Shown in pieces: positions 26,062 through 35,165 of a stretch of 64,000 nt of DNA. The position numbers and the translations under genes were made by a program. The notes under the pieces are model-generated. The model had not been told where the DNA came from, ran no database searches, and was given only the letters and a program-made list of their open reading frames with translations. Within the stretch, counting starts at the first letter, position 1, and each line of letters begins with the position of its first letter. The stretch spans positions 105,126 through 169,125 of the forward strand of contig CATKYJ010000003.1 of assembly GCA_949840885.1 (NCBI GenBank). The letters run 5' to 3'. The DNA comes from an uncultured Acetatifactor sp. Lineage in GTDB: Bacteria > Bacillota > Clostridia > Lachnospirales > Lachnospiraceae.

Positions 26062-26643
26062 TTAGCAGCTCTTGGCAATTTCTTCAAAGGTCATCTCAAG
26101 AGCTTTCATATTGCCATCGATGACTTCCGGCTTTTTGGCAAATTTATGCTGAAAGGAAGCCTCCATCTCTTTCATGAACGCATCCTGCTCCATGGCGCCG
26201 GAAACCGCCACCACCGCCGCCAGCATGGGGGAATTGGGATAATTTTTCCCCAGGGTCTTCATGGAAATATCCTTTGCGTTCAGGGTGTAGACCGCCCCTT
26301 TATAATCGTGGAGAAGCGGGAGCAGTTCTTCTTTTTCTTTTTCCGTATTGATAATGACGGCACCGTCTTCTTTCAGTCCGTGGGTCACATCCGTGCTCTC
26401 CAGAAGGCCGTCATCCACTACAACCACATAATCCGGCGAATAGATATTGGAGTGGACGGTAACAGGCTCCTCGCTGATCCGATTGTAAGCCGTGATCGGC
26501 GCACCCATGCGCTCCGGACCGTATTCCGGAAAGCCCTGGACGAACTTCCCCGCCTTAAACGCCACATCCGCCAGCAGAAGCGCCGCTGTCTTCGCACCCT
26601 GGCCTCCTCTTCCATGCCATCTGATTTCCATTGTGTCTTTCAT
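26062..26643 (-). CDS. porG: 2-oxoacid:ferredoxin oxidoreductase gamma subunit
   Basis: 193 residues; the gamma domain is recognised by MEIRWHGRGGQGAKTAALLLADVAF, FPEYGPERMGAPI and NSPMLAAVVAVSGAM. It is the first gene of the operon, with GGAGGCAGGAG before the ATG at 26643. A copy of the dispersed GGCATTCC repeat lies immediately upstream of that ribosome site. Transcription comes from the promoter at 27068-27096 through a leader of about 418 bases. Confidence 0.93.
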   Translation of the reverse strand: MKDTMEIRWHGRGGQGAKTAALLLADVAFKAGKFVQGFPEYGPERMGAPITAYNRISEEPVTVHSNIYSPDYVVVVDDGLLESTDVTHGLKEDGAVIINTEKEKEELLPLLHDYKGAVYTLNAKDISMKTLGKNYPNSPMLAAVVAVSGAMEQDAFMKEMEASFQHKFAKKPEVIDGNMKALEMTFEEIAKSC

Positions 26644-26653
26644 TCTCCTGCCT

Positions 26654-26676
26654 CCTTGGAATGCCTTTCTTCCATA
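26654..26676. repeat. Dispersed GGCATTCC-type repeat, copy upstream of porG
   Basis: TGGAATGCCTTTCTTCCAT on the plus strand, the core of the dispersed family, here non-coding and next to the porG ribosome site. Confidence 0.7.
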
Positions 26677-26814
26677 CGCCCGTTTCAGCGGGCATCCATG
26701 TTTGCTTTAGCCTGCGTGTTTGTGCATATGTATCCCGAATTCTGACTGTCAGATTTCTATGCCGATCCGTTGCAATCGAATAGGGGAACGTCTTTCTCCC
26801 CTGCTCGTCTGTGC

Positions 26815-26849
26815 ATAAAAAACGGCTTCCACCGCAAACGGTAGAAGCC
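26815..26849 (-). terminator. Intrinsic terminator in the porG leader
   Basis: GGCTTCTACCG (26849-26839) pairs with CGGTGGAAGCC (26834-26824) on the minus strand across a TTTG loop, followed by GTTTTTTAT. Apart from one G-T pair the stem is perfect. It lies about 180 bases before porG and about 215 bases after the likely +1, the right place for an attenuator. Confidence 0.8.
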
Positions 26850-27061
26850 AGCATTTTCTTCTCATCCCATCTACGACATACCAACATATGCGTCCTTTTT
26901 CACGGAAGGAACCCGTCAGCATCTACTTGCAGTTACGCTTTGGTGCTGCAACTCGGGAGGGATTTTCCATAGATTCTACTTGTACCGCTTCTCAGCTTAT
27001 GCGGCTCTCTGTGACATTTCGAAAATATGTACTCGCTCCGTCATCGTCTTTCAAATTGATG
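26850..27061 (-). ncRNA. T-box-like leader of the por operon, possible isoleucine specifier
   Basis: The predicted transcript starts near 27061 and immediately shows T-box stem I landmarks in order: GGAGCG then AGTA, the AGAGAG bulge, and a CCGC/GCGG distal stem whose loop contains GCTGAGA. On the descending strand CATA pairs with TATG, and GGAGC faces CTCCC-GAG. Between them GGAAA-ATC-C fits the known GAAA-specifier-N spacing, giving ATC (Ile). A stem-II-like segment (TTGCAG...CTGCAA), a stem-III-like hairpin (ACGG/CCGT) and then the terminator follow. The weak point is the T-box sequence itself: the best match, GTTGGTATGTCG, is degenerate and its antiterminator is unclear. Confidence 0.5.
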
Positions 27062-27067
27062 GTATTC

Positions 27068-27096
27068 ATTTTAATCACAATTTTCTGTCTTGTCAA
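27068..27096 (-). promoter_or_regulatory. Sigma-A promoter of the por operon
   Basis: TTGACA (27096-27091), a 17-base spacer and TAAAAT (27073-27068) on the minus strand: an almost consensus sigma-A promoter. Predicted +1 is near 27061, just before the T-box-like stem I. Confidence 0.8.
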
Positions 27097-27139
27097 CAAT
27101 TTTCGATTATTTTTCTATTTTTTATTTTTCATCCTGCGC

Positions 27140-28675
27140 TTATTTCTCTGCATAGGTAAATTCATATTCTTCCACCACGCCAGTACTGTCTGAGAAGCTT
27201 CTCTTCGTCAGGTTCCCTGCTTCGTCATGTTCTTCTGTTATGGTCAGTTCCTGGCCGTCCACTGTCTTGCTGAGCAGAAAGTTTTGCCCATCGTATTCTG
27301 CACTGTTCCCTGCCCCATCCGTGGTTAAGTATTTCGTCACTACGCCTTCGTCATTATATTCATAGCTGCTTTCCCTCAGGACATTGCCCTCCTGATCCAG
27401 CTTGGTCATTTTTGTCATATTTCCCTTTGCATCATACTCATACTTATTCCAGGAATCCCCCAGCAATTCTCCAGTGTTCTTCCTTTCCAGCAGATTCCCT
27501 GAGTCATCATAGCTGGAAGTAAATTCGCTGACCGAAATGTTGCCGTCAAAGTCGTAGTTATAGGCCTTGCGCATAATTTCATTTCCGTTCGCATCATACT
27601 CAGCTTCAAATTGGACTCTGCCTGCACCGCTCTCATCGTAATCAGTGGCTTTTATCTGATTCCCGTTGGCATCATACTCATACTCACTCATCCAGCCGTA
27701 AGAATACTTTATCGAGGTGCAATTCCCGTTGGCATCATAAGTATACTCAGTCTTTTCTTCCGTACCGTCTTGTGTATATGTGGTAGTTTCCGCTAACAGA
27801 CGATCGCTGCTGTCATATTCCCATTCCATAACATAAAAGATCTCTTCGTCTGCGCCATAGCGGGTCGTCTTCACTCTGCTGCCTGCAGCGTTGTATTCCG
27901 TTTCGTCCCTGAAGTCAAGAATTCCCTCCTCATTGTATACTAGGCCACCCTTGGCTTCATCATAAACCTGATAAATATATTCCACATGAGTACTATGATT
28001 TTCCTTTTCGTCATAGGTATTTTCGCTCCGCTTACTTGCCTGTCCGCTTCCATCATAAGAAATGCGTTTCAGGACATTTCCGTTGCTGTCATATTCCGTC
28101 AGGCCGGAGGGAAAGCCCTCCTCATGATAGATATAAACTATATTAAAGTCATTATCATATGTCTCTTCAAATGTACTGTAGGAGAGTTCCCGGATTAGAT
28201 TGCCGTCTGCATCGTATTCATAATCACACCATCCGGTCATTACCGGCTCTGCCCCTTCCTCTCCTCCCGGATTGCCATAGTAATCCTCCCTGATTGGATT
28301 GCCATCAGCATTATACTGCGTGTCAAAACCCTCGGAGAGGAACGGATTCTCCGAGAAACTTCCTTCTCTTGTCAAATTGCCGTCTGCATCATATTCCTTT
28401 GTCTCACGTCTTGTACCCTCGCCATCCTCACTGTTCCAGTGCTCATAGTAGGAATATTTCGCCAAGTAATACTCTGGCTTCGTCTCCTCTTTCACCGCCT
28501 CCTCAGAATCCTCCGGGGACTCTGCTTCCGGGGATTCTGCCCCTGAATCCTCAGTCTCCAGTGTCCCTCCAGTGGCATTCGCTTCTGTGGACTCGGGCTT
28601 GTCCGCACCGCATCCACCTATGGCTCCAATCGCCACACAAAGACCAATAAACATTGCTGTCACTTTCTTTTTCAT
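27140..28675 (-). CDS. Lipoprotein with YD-like (YDxxGN) repeats
   Basis: A 511-residue predicted lipoprotein. The signal peptide ends in lipobox IGGC, and a Ser/Glu-rich spacer follows. From about residue 75 to the end it consists of some 15 to 20 copies of a YD-type motif (for example YDANGNCTSIKYSY, YDANGNQIKATDY) spaced about 20 residues apart. Such repeats form beta-rich shells in Rhs/YD proteins, but here there is no Rhs core or toxin domain and the length is short, so a surface binding or scaffold role is more likely than a polymorphic toxin. The repeats make the gene prone to unequal recombination. Confidence 0.85.
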   Translation of the reverse strand: MKKKVTAMFIGLCVAIGAIGGCGADKPESTEANATGGTLETEDSGAESPEAESPEDSEEAVKEETKPEYYLAKYSYYEHWNSEDGEGTRRETKEYDADGNLTREGSFSENPFLSEGFDTQYNADGNPIREDYYGNPGGEEGAEPVMTGWCDYEYDADGNLIRELSYSTFEETYDNDFNIVYIYHEEGFPSGLTEYDSNGNVLKRISYDGSGQASKRSENTYDEKENHSTHVEYIYQVYDEAKGGLVYNEEGILDFRDETEYNAAGSRVKTTRYGADEEIFYVMEWEYDSSDRLLAETTTYTQDGTEEKTEYTYDANGNCTSIKYSYGWMSEYEYDANGNQIKATDYDESGAGRVQFEAEYDANGNEIMRKAYNYDFDGNISVSEFTSSYDDSGNLLERKNTGELLGDSWNKYEYDAKGNMTKMTKLDQEGNVLRESSYEYNDEGVVTKYLTTDGAGNSAEYDGQNFLLSKTVDGQELTITEEHDEAGNLTKRSFSDSTGVVEEYEFTYAEK

Positions 28676-28790
28676 GTATTACCTCCTATTATAATAAATC
28701 TGTAGCCTTTTCGGGCGCCATCCCCTGTGAAAGCGCCCCGTGTGCATTTTATCTCTGCTGAATCCTCTTGTCAGCATAGTTCTACCGGTA

Positions 28791-31196
28791 TCATCCTTCA
28801 TATTCATGTCCCACGAATTTCTTCACCTCCATGGAATCCTTACTCCAGATTTGATCCACGCCACTATTCACCAGCGTCTTTTTCTCCCCATCATAGGAAT
28901 AAAGGTTGCCATCCGAAATATAGAGCAACAGCGATGGGGCGATTCTAATATACTGCGTGACACTGTCTCCTATAACCGTAGATGTTCCATCTGGCCCGAA
29001 CATTGTCAATTCACATCCCTCGCCCTTTCTGTATCCTGTGTATGCCATTATAACACCATCCTCATAAAATTTCATATGTGTTATTACTGCACTTGCTACT
29101 TGGGTGCTCTTTCCATCCTTATAGCAATAAACATCCATATGCCTGCTCTTATCATCTCCCTCTGGCTCCACCTCTTTCACATAGTAAAGACTATCTGCAT
29201 CCAAATCCAGCACTGTAAGGATGTCCTGATCCACAAGCGTAAAGCTGCCCATTGATTCTTTGGAAATATCTGCCGCATATAAAGCGCCATCGACATTTCC
29301 CAGATAAGCTTTAGAACCAATGGCAAAACATCCGCCCGAATCCCTTGTCAAATCTGCCCCTTCCTTTGACAGTCTCACAGCGGTGGCACTGTCAAGGGGT
29401 ATCACATAATTCTCTTTCCCGCCGGTCACGGCAAAAAGAGCTCTCACATCGTCCGGTTCTGTAATCTCATCAAAACGCAGCTTTTCTTTAACCATTTCAG
29501 GCGTGTTATATTGCCTTTTTTCTATTGACAGCACATTATCACTAATTAACGTCCTCACTCCCTTTTGATAACAATATAGTTCATGCACAGGCCATGCCTC
29601 TTCTGGGTTTTGAAGCGCAGAACGAAGCATCGCATCATAATATGCCCTATATGCATCTTCATAGGCCTCATTATCCAATACAGCCTCCGTCCTTATCCTG
29701 TGTTGGCAGAAGTTTTCCCACCTGGCTTCATATGGATTGCCATGATAGTTCCAGTCCAAATCGTCCAATTCCTCCGCTATCTCTTCTGTTACCATAATGC
29801 TTCCATAGAATCCCCCTTCCTCTTCTGGCGGCATATACTTTTCAAAAAAACGATCCATTTCATATGTGACAGAGGCCAGATAGCCTTCCTGATCAAAATT
29901 CTCCCATGCATATGTTTCTTCTTCCACATTCCGTAGCCATTGGTTGAACCAAGTCTCAAACATATCCTCTACCTGTTCACATGTAGTATACAGTACTGCC
30001 TCGTCCGCAATGTAGACCGTAATATTGTTTGCTGCGCAGAAATCAGTAATTTCCTCCGCACTCGCATTGGCAAAGTCATAGTCATGTCTGTACTCAAACC
30101 ACGACTCGGCATCCACCAGCACTCCGTCAAAATACCGGACATTATTTGCAGAGACATATTGATACTCCCATGTCTCAAAGTCCTCTCTCTCTGGCATTTT
30201 CAGCTCCACACCCGAAGATCCCTCCTCATCGATTACATAATCGCTCAGAGAGAGCCGCCTTGAACTTTCTACTGTATAATAAATAGTTTTCAGCCCTGTG
30301 CCGGCAATGTCCCCGCCATCCAAGAAAGAAACTATTTGCTCCGGCTCCTCTCCGTATCCCACCACATATAGCCCATCCTCTGTGGCGTAATATAACTCAT
30401 CCATGTCCACATAGATACCTGTTTCCTCCTCACCCTCATCCGCATAGAACACCCAACAGCCCTTCTCCAGTTCTGCTTTCACTCCGACATTCTGCAGAGA
30501 TACCTTGTACAGCCTGCAGCTTTCGCCTCCGAACCTGTCAAAACCGTTCAATCGGGAATCCACATGGACCATACTTCGGTTCTTGCTTCTATTGGCGAAC
30601 GCACGGGGATCTATCCATTCCGGGTCGGCTTCCCATTCCGGGTCGGCTTCCTCATACAACAGGCCACGGTCATCAGCATCCCTCACAACATAGACCAGGC
30701 AATCCTTTCCATCCAGAAAATATTGAGAAACCGATTTTGCTATCTTTCTTGTACTTTTTCTTTCACAATTATAATAATAGAGATCACCGTCTCTGTTCTG
30801 ATAAAGCAGCGAGCCATCTTCAAGAAACCGAAAGCCGATACGCACATCTGTTGCTATGACTTCGGAATACGATCCATTTTCTGCCTTGCCCTCCTGCAGC
30901 ATCCCAATCCCCGCACGGCAAAGGGAGCCAGTACCTATTCCTCTGTCATATTCAGTATAATAGTAGACATATCCCCTTTCTGAATCAAAGGATAGCAGTT
31001 CAGGCGATATCTTGACACCTTCTATGGACGCAAGCGCAATTGTTTCCGGATTCGTCAGTTCAGAAAAAAATACATACTCCCCTTCTGAAATACAGGCATA
31101 TGCATTCCCCTCACTACTATCGGAGCACCCCGTCAAAATCAGTACCGCTCCCAAAAACGCCGCTGCCTTTCCCCACATATGCTTTCCACTGCTCAT
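28791..31196 (-). CDS. Large lipoprotein, probable beta-propeller-like extracellular protein
   Basis: An 801-residue predicted lipoprotein (lipobox LTGC) from the ATG at 31196; GGAGG lies ten bases upstream, and a further in-frame ATG at 31217 overlaps that site. The chain is rich in short Tyr/Asp/Gly strands such as YYYTEYD, SLLYQNRDGDLYYYN and DSLYYVKEVEPEGDD, suggesting propeller blades at both ends. A helical middle section (about residues 370-560: NASAEEITDFCAANN... EDMFETWFNQWLRNVEEETYAW) lies between them. No catalytic motif is recognised. The YD-repeat lipoprotein gene lies 115 bases downstream; the two may form a secreted pair. Confidence 0.75.
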   Translation of the reverse strand: MSSGKHMWGKAAAFLGAVLILTGCSDSSEGNAYACISEGEYVFFSELTNPETIALASIEGVKISPELLSFDSERGYVYYYTEYDRGIGTGSLCRAGIGMLQEGKAENGSYSEVIATDVRIGFRFLEDGSLLYQNRDGDLYYYNCERKSTRKIAKSVSQYFLDGKDCLVYVVRDADDRGLLYEEADPEWEADPEWIDPRAFANRSKNRSMVHVDSRLNGFDRFGGESCRLYKVSLQNVGVKAELEKGCWVFYADEGEEETGIYVDMDELYYATEDGLYVVGYGEEPEQIVSFLDGGDIAGTGLKTIYYTVESSRRLSLSDYVIDEEGSSGVELKMPEREDFETWEYQYVSANNVRYFDGVLVDAESWFEYRHDYDFANASAEEITDFCAANNITVYIADEAVLYTTCEQVEDMFETWFNQWLRNVEEETYAWENFDQEGYLASVTYEMDRFFEKYMPPEEEGGFYGSIMVTEEIAEELDDLDWNYHGNPYEARWENFCQHRIRTEAVLDNEAYEDAYRAYYDAMLRSALQNPEEAWPVHELYCYQKGVRTLISDNVLSIEKRQYNTPEMVKEKLRFDEITEPDDVRALFAVTGGKENYVIPLDSATAVRLSKEGADLTRDSGGCFAIGSKAYLGNVDGALYAADISKESMGSFTLVDQDILTVLDLDADSLYYVKEVEPEGDDKSRHMDVYCYKDGKSTQVASAVITHMKFYEDGVIMAYTGYRKGEGCELTMFGPDGTSTVIGDSVTQYIRIAPSLLLYISDGNLYSYDGEKKTLVNSGVDQIWSKDSMEVKKFVGHEYEG

Positions 31197-31613
31197 CTCT
31201 TGTTTTCCTCCATACATTCCTTATATATTTCAAAAGCGGCAAATACCGCACAATCCTGATGCAATACTGCCGCTTTTCCCAGATTCCATACGGATTAAAA
31301 TTTTTCTATATTTTACCCCCCAAGCCCCTTTGTCAAGCAGGAAATGGTTCTTTCCAATGTCTGTTGATTTCACAGCGCTCACAAATCAAAATATCCCTGA
31401 ATGCCGTAACTGTCAGATTGAAAATGTTGTCATTTCAGCAAAGCATGAAAAGAACCCAGGAAATTGCCAGAATTTCGCTTTCCTATATGCACTGCCTCCA
31501 GTCCGGCGGTCAGGTTCCCCACTCCGAAGACTTCCTCCGTTACTCCTATGTTGGTCACACTGCTTACCGCTGTCATACTTTCGGATGAGCCAAATGCTTT
31601 CCCGGTTCTCATC
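31197..31613. other. Intergenic region between fucI and the large lipoprotein
   Basis: About 417 bases without a convincing gene. It holds an inverted repeat AAAAGCGGCA/TGCCGCTTTT (31232-31277), about 40 bases before the lipoprotein start and possibly part of its leader. A 47-codon plus-strand frame at 31445-31588 has no ribosome site and no recognisable family, so I do not call it a gene. Confidence 0.6.
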
Positions 31614-31643
31614 AAAAAAGACAGAGCCCCGCGGAGCCCTGTC
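31614..31643 (-). terminator. Intrinsic terminator of fucI
   Basis: GACAGGGCTCC (31643-31633) pairs with GGGGCTCTGTC (31630-31620) on the minus strand, with a GC-rich stem containing G-T pairs, followed by TTTTTT. Confidence 0.8.
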
Positions 31644-31679
31644 CTTTCCAAATCTTTTTTTAATTTTCCAATAGATGTC

Positions 31680-33473
31680 TTACCGATACATCGGGCCGTA
31701 CGCCGCACACGCGCGGTAGTCCTGGCCCTCCTTGTCCATGCCGAAAGCGTTCCAGGATGCGGGGCGGAAGATCTTGTCCTCGTCCACATTGTGCATGCAC
31801 ACAGGGATGCGCAGCATGGAGCACATGGTGATCAAATCCGCACCGATATGGCCGTAACTGATGGCGCCATGGTTGGCTCCCCAGTTGTTCATCACGTCAT
31901 AAGCCGTCTTGAACGCGCCCTCTCCTGTGGTCCTGGGAGCGAACCAGGTGCAGGGCCATGTGTAGTCGGTACGCTTCCACAGCTTGTCGGACACCTCATC
32001 GGGCAGATGGATGGTCCAGCCCTCGGCGATCTGCAGCACAGGTCCCAGGCCTTTTACCAAATTCAGCCGGATCATGGTGGCTGGCATCTGGGCCTTGGTA
32101 AGGAAACGGGAGGAATATCCGCCGCCCCGGAAATAGCCGAAGTCCGCCGCGTTCCATGTGGTGGCTTCCATGATGGCTTTCTGATCCACCTCGGTGACTT
32201 CATACCAGGGCTTCATGACGCCGTTGCCGGCAGCGTCCAGAGCCTCGCCGTTTGCATCCAGGCAGGCCGCGCCGGAATTGATCAGATGGATGAAGCCGCC
32301 GGCCTCTTTTGCAACGCCCTCCAGCTCGTAGCCAGTGGCTTTCTTCACCGCCTCGGGGCTCCAGTAGGTGCGCACATCCGCAAAAATCTGGGCTCTGTTG
32401 GTCAGAAGCTTCATGAACAGCATCCCCAGGCCGTTGAGCACATCGTTCTCCGTAGCCAGTATGTAAGGCTCCCTGGCGCCGTTCCAGTCGAAAGAGGTGT
32501 TCAGCATAGCCTCAGGGAAGTCGCAGTTGGGGTAGAAGTCCGTCCATTGTCTCTGTCCCTGGAACCCAGCTGCGATGGCATTGTGGCCAACCATCTCTTC
32601 CTCTCTGCCCTCCGGCAGGTTCTTGTTTCCGTTCATCAGGTCTTTGATGATACACATCATCTTGACTACAAACTCCCAATCCTTATCTTTTTCTTCCCTG
32701 GTCTTCTGGACAGCCTCGGGATTCTTGTCAAATCCCTCCTTGCAGTTTGCTTTCACCCAGGCAAGGGCTTTCTCGTATTCCGCCTGATCGTAGATGCCCT
32801 CTGTCATGCGGCGGATGATCTCCACCTCGTCCACGGACTCCACGCGCATTCCCAGATACTCTTCGATAAACGCGGGATCAATGATGGAGCCGCCGATGCC
32901 CATGCAGATGGAACCGATCTGCAGATAGGATTTTCCGCGCATGGTAGCCACCGCCACTGCGGCGCGGCCGAAGCGCAGGAGCTTCTCCTTTACGTCCTCA
33001 GGAATAGATGTATCGTCCGCCTCCTGCACGTCATGGCCGTAGATGCCGAAAGCGGGCAGGCCTTTCTGGGCATGGGTGGCCAGCACTGATGCCAGGTACA
33101 CCGCGCCCGGACGCTCCGTGCCGTTGAAGCCCCAGACCCCCTTGATGGTCTTCGGATCCATGTCCATAGTCTCCGCTCCGTAGCACCAGCAGGGGGTTAC
33201 CGTCAGGGTGATGTCTACGCCTGCCTTGCGGAACTTGTCCGCACAGGCAGCAGTCTCGCCCACGCGGCCGATAGTGGTGTCCGCAATGACCACCTTTACC
33301 GGCTCCCCGTTGGAATAGCGCAGGTTCTCCGTAAACAGCGCCGCCGCGGCTTTCGCCATGTTCATGGTCTGATCTTCCAGAGATTCCCGCACTTTCAGAT
33401 ATCCTCTCCTGCCGTCGATGGTAGGACGGATGCCGATCACCGGATAGTCGCCAATCAACCTGTTCTCTGCCAT
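31680..33473 (-). CDS. fucI: L-fucose isomerase
   Basis: A 597-residue aldose-ketose isomerase that converts L-fucose to L-fuculose, and D-arabinose to D-ribulose, in the cytoplasm; this length is typical of FucI. It begins [24 protein letters not shown]. The Mn2+-site region is recognised around [21 protein letters not shown] (Glu) and in the C-terminal half ([24 protein letters not shown]). A strong extended -10 promoter sits upstream and a terminator follows, so it is a single-gene unit. No fuculokinase, aldolase or fucosidase is seen beside it; the partners must be elsewhere. Confidence 0.95.
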   Translation of the reverse strand: MAENRLIGDYPVIGIRPTIDGRRGYLKVRESLEDQTMNMAKAAAALFTENLRYSNGEPVKVVIADTTIGRVGETAACADKFRKAGVDITLTVTPCWCYGAETMDMDPKTIKGVWGFNGTERPGAVYLASVLATHAQKGLPAFGIYGHDVQEADDTSIPEDVKEKLLRFGRAAVAVATMRGKSYLQIGSICMGIGGSIIDPAFIEEYLGMRVESVDEVEIIRRMTEGIYDQAEYEKALAWVKANCKEGFDKNPEAVQKTREEKDKDWEFVVKMMCIIKDLMNGNKNLPEGREEEMVGHNAIAAGFQGQRQWTDFYPNCDFPEAMLNTSFDWNGAREPYILATENDVLNGLGMLFMKLLTNRAQIFADVRTYWSPEAVKKATGYELEGVAKEAGGFIHLINSGAACLDANGEALDAAGNGVMKPWYEVTEVDQKAIMEATTWNAADFGYFRGGGYSSRFLTKAQMPATMIRLNLVKGLGPVLQIAEGWTIHLPDEVSDKLWKRTDYTWPCTWFAPRTTGEGAFKTAYDVMNNWGANHGAISYGHIGADLITMCSMLRIPVCMHNVDEDKIFRPASWNAFGMDKEGQDYRACAAYGPMYR

Positions 33474-33512
33474 TGTATGTCCTCCTTTAATTCAATAAAG
33501 TAAAGTAATTTT

Positions 33513-33540
33513 ATTATAACATATTGTCATTATTTTTCAA
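33513..33540 (-). promoter_or_regulatory. Extended -10 sigma-A promoter of fucI
   Basis: TTGAAA (33540-33535), a 16-base spacer and TATAAT (33518-33513) preceded by TGT on the minus strand, 40 bases before the fucI start. Confidence 0.75.
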
Positions 33541-33829
33541 GTTTGCAGAGGACAAAAATCTCCTTAAAAATATCCTATTTGTTCATCTGCGGGAACGTCT
33601 TGGGCGCCGGCTTATACGCCCGGTTATCTTCCCTCTCCTGCTTTTTTCCTCCCTCCTTTAAGCCGGATCCTCCGTTTTTATATCGTCTCACGCAAAATAT
33701 CGTATTGTGCGCCGTCCTCCAGCTACCCATACTGCGCACCGGTTAAATTTGCAGTACAACCCGACTACCAGACCGCCAGCCAGGCATTTCCCCAGAGGAA
33801 TCACTGTAAATCCCGGCAGTCTGCAGCTT
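33541..33829. other. Intergenic region with dispersed hairpin element, copy 1
   Basis: No gene is visible. Positions 33745-33830 contain an element (GGTTAAATTTGCAGTA, then CCCGACTACCAGACCGCCAG, then CGGCAGTCTGCAG) that matches 58355-58455 in order and spacing. Its two ends are partly complementary (AGACCGCCAG against CCGGCAGTCT), so it can fold into a hairpin. Confidence 0.6.
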
Positions 33830-34390
33830 TTACTTCGCCGCCTCATAATCGCCGCGCAGGATTCCATAGGCGCACATGTCGCAGATTCCCTGGTTGTTCC
33901 TGTCCGCCTGGCGCAACGTCCCCTCATGGCGCAGCCCGCATTTTTTCATGACCATTCCGCTGTTAGGATTGTTCGGATCATGCCTTGCTGTAATCCGGTT
34001 CACCCCCACTTCCTGAAAGAAGAACCGGATGACCTCCGAGAAGCACTCCGTCATCACGCCCCGGTGCCACCATTGCCTTCCGATACAATAGCCAATCTCT
34101 ACCTCGCAGACATCCTCTTTCCAATGCACTGCAGAAATGCTCCCAATGGGCTCCATAGTCTCTTTCCACACGATAGCCCACTGATAATATGCGGGGTCAC
34201 CGTTCTTCTCCACCCAGGAGGCCACTACCTTTTCCGTCACCTCCTCCGATGTATGGGTGGGCCATGTCAGGAATTTCGTCACCTCCGGGTCGCTTGCCCA
34301 GTTGCGGAACATGGGCTTCACGTCCTCCGGCACGAATGCCCGCATGATCAGTCTCTCCGTTTCCAGCCTCCTGCTTCCTAAATGTTCCAT
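33830..34390 (-). CDS. GNAT acetyltransferase, RimJ/RimL-like
   Basis: A 186-residue GNAT protein of the ribosomal-protein N-acetyltransferase-like group. It opens LETERLIMRAFVPEDVKPMFRNW, has the acetyl-CoA region VEIGYCIGRQWWHRGVMTECFSEVIRFFF, and carries the C-terminal RITARHDPNNPNSGMVMKKCGLRHEG. GGAGGAG precedes the ATG at 34390. Substrate unknown. A decayed fragment matching its last 30 residues lies at 39842-39945. Confidence 0.88.
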   Translation of the reverse strand: MEHLGSRRLETERLIMRAFVPEDVKPMFRNWASDPEVTKFLTWPTHTSEEVTEKVVASWVEKNGDPAYYQWAIVWKETMEPIGSISAVHWKEDVCEVEIGYCIGRQWWHRGVMTECFSEVIRFFFQEVGVNRITARHDPNNPNSGMVMKKCGLRHEGTLRQADRNNQGICDMCAYGILRGDYEAAK

Positions 34391-35120
34391 TTCTCCTCCT
34401 CTCTGCCCCCTTAGGCGGGCGGCAATCCATATTTGCGGTGTACGTCAGCGCCAGCGTTTTCTGTTTGTCAAGGAAACCAGATCTTCCCGCCAACCGGAAA
34501 CCCGTGCAGGCTCAGGCGTTAGGCTCAGGCACCAAAAAGGCCGGTGCCCGAAGAAAGAAATCTTCTCCGGACACCAGCCTTATCAAGAATCCCTGCCTAC
34601 AATCCCTGTCAGGTTCTCCTCAGGTTCCGCTGAACTTTTCCGATGTCCGGATTAAAAAAATGAAAGAGACCATGTCTGAGGGCATTTCGGGACGCACAAC
34701 GGATGCCACCGCAAAAAGACCGGATCCCTGTCCAGGCTGGTTCCAGTCTCCCTGCATCACAGTAGCTGCCGTGCACAATCTTTCCATTCCCATTCTTCCT
34801 CCAACTCCACTCGGCCTTACAGCCAGGTGCCTCTTTCCTCTTTCCACTGAAATCCCATTCTTCCATGGAGCGCCTTTCTTCCTTTGAAACGCTTTTCTTC
34901 CATTTAGAATGCCTTTCTTAAGACCCCGGAAAAGGATTAAACCCAATTGTACTCGCTTTCCTGGAAATGTCAATAGCCTTTTCCCAAAAATGAACCTACA
35001 ACATTGTTTCCCATGTAGGAGAAATGGGCAATTTTCTATGTTTTCCATGAGGAATCCTAAACTTGTACCGTATGAAAGCATTGTCAGAGTGACCAGCGGA
35101 GAGCCGGAAGCCATTGACAA
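34391..35120. other. Long intergenic region with repeat copies and decayed sequence
   Basis: About 730 bases with no supportable gene. Positions 34843-34920 carry at least three degenerate copies of the dispersed GAAGAAAGGCATTC-type repeat. The stretch at 34540-34990 shares scattered blocks with 39950-40160, for example CTGAAATGTCAATA-like and TCCATTCCCATTCT, both next to a GNAT gene or remnant. This suggests an old duplication of the GNAT upstream region. Confidence 0.5.
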
Positions 35121-35148
35121 AATCGGCGGGCTTCAAAACCCGCCGATT
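35121..35148 (-). terminator. Intrinsic terminator of the glycoside hydrolase gene
   Basis: AATCGGCGGG and CCCGCCGATT form a perfect 10-bp stem with an 8-base loop, followed by TTTTG on the minus strand; it lies just after the stop at 35166. Confidence 0.7.
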
Positions 35149-35165
35149 CACATACAGATCAGTTC

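Noticed and set aside
26850..27061. Lysine or SAM riboswitch considered for the por leader
   Set aside because: Landmarks of those classes (for example the SAM-I core GAGGG...GGCAACC) are absent; the AGTA/AGAGAG order fits a T-box better.
27140..28675. YD-repeat gene considered as an Rhs/polymorphic toxin
   Set aside because: Far too short, no Rhs core or C-terminal toxin, and no immunity gene next to it.
31445..31588. 47-codon plus-strand frame (starts MKRTQEIARIS)
   Set aside because: Codons look fairly natural and it might be a gene fragment, but it has no ribosome site and no recognisable homologue, so it is left as intergenic.
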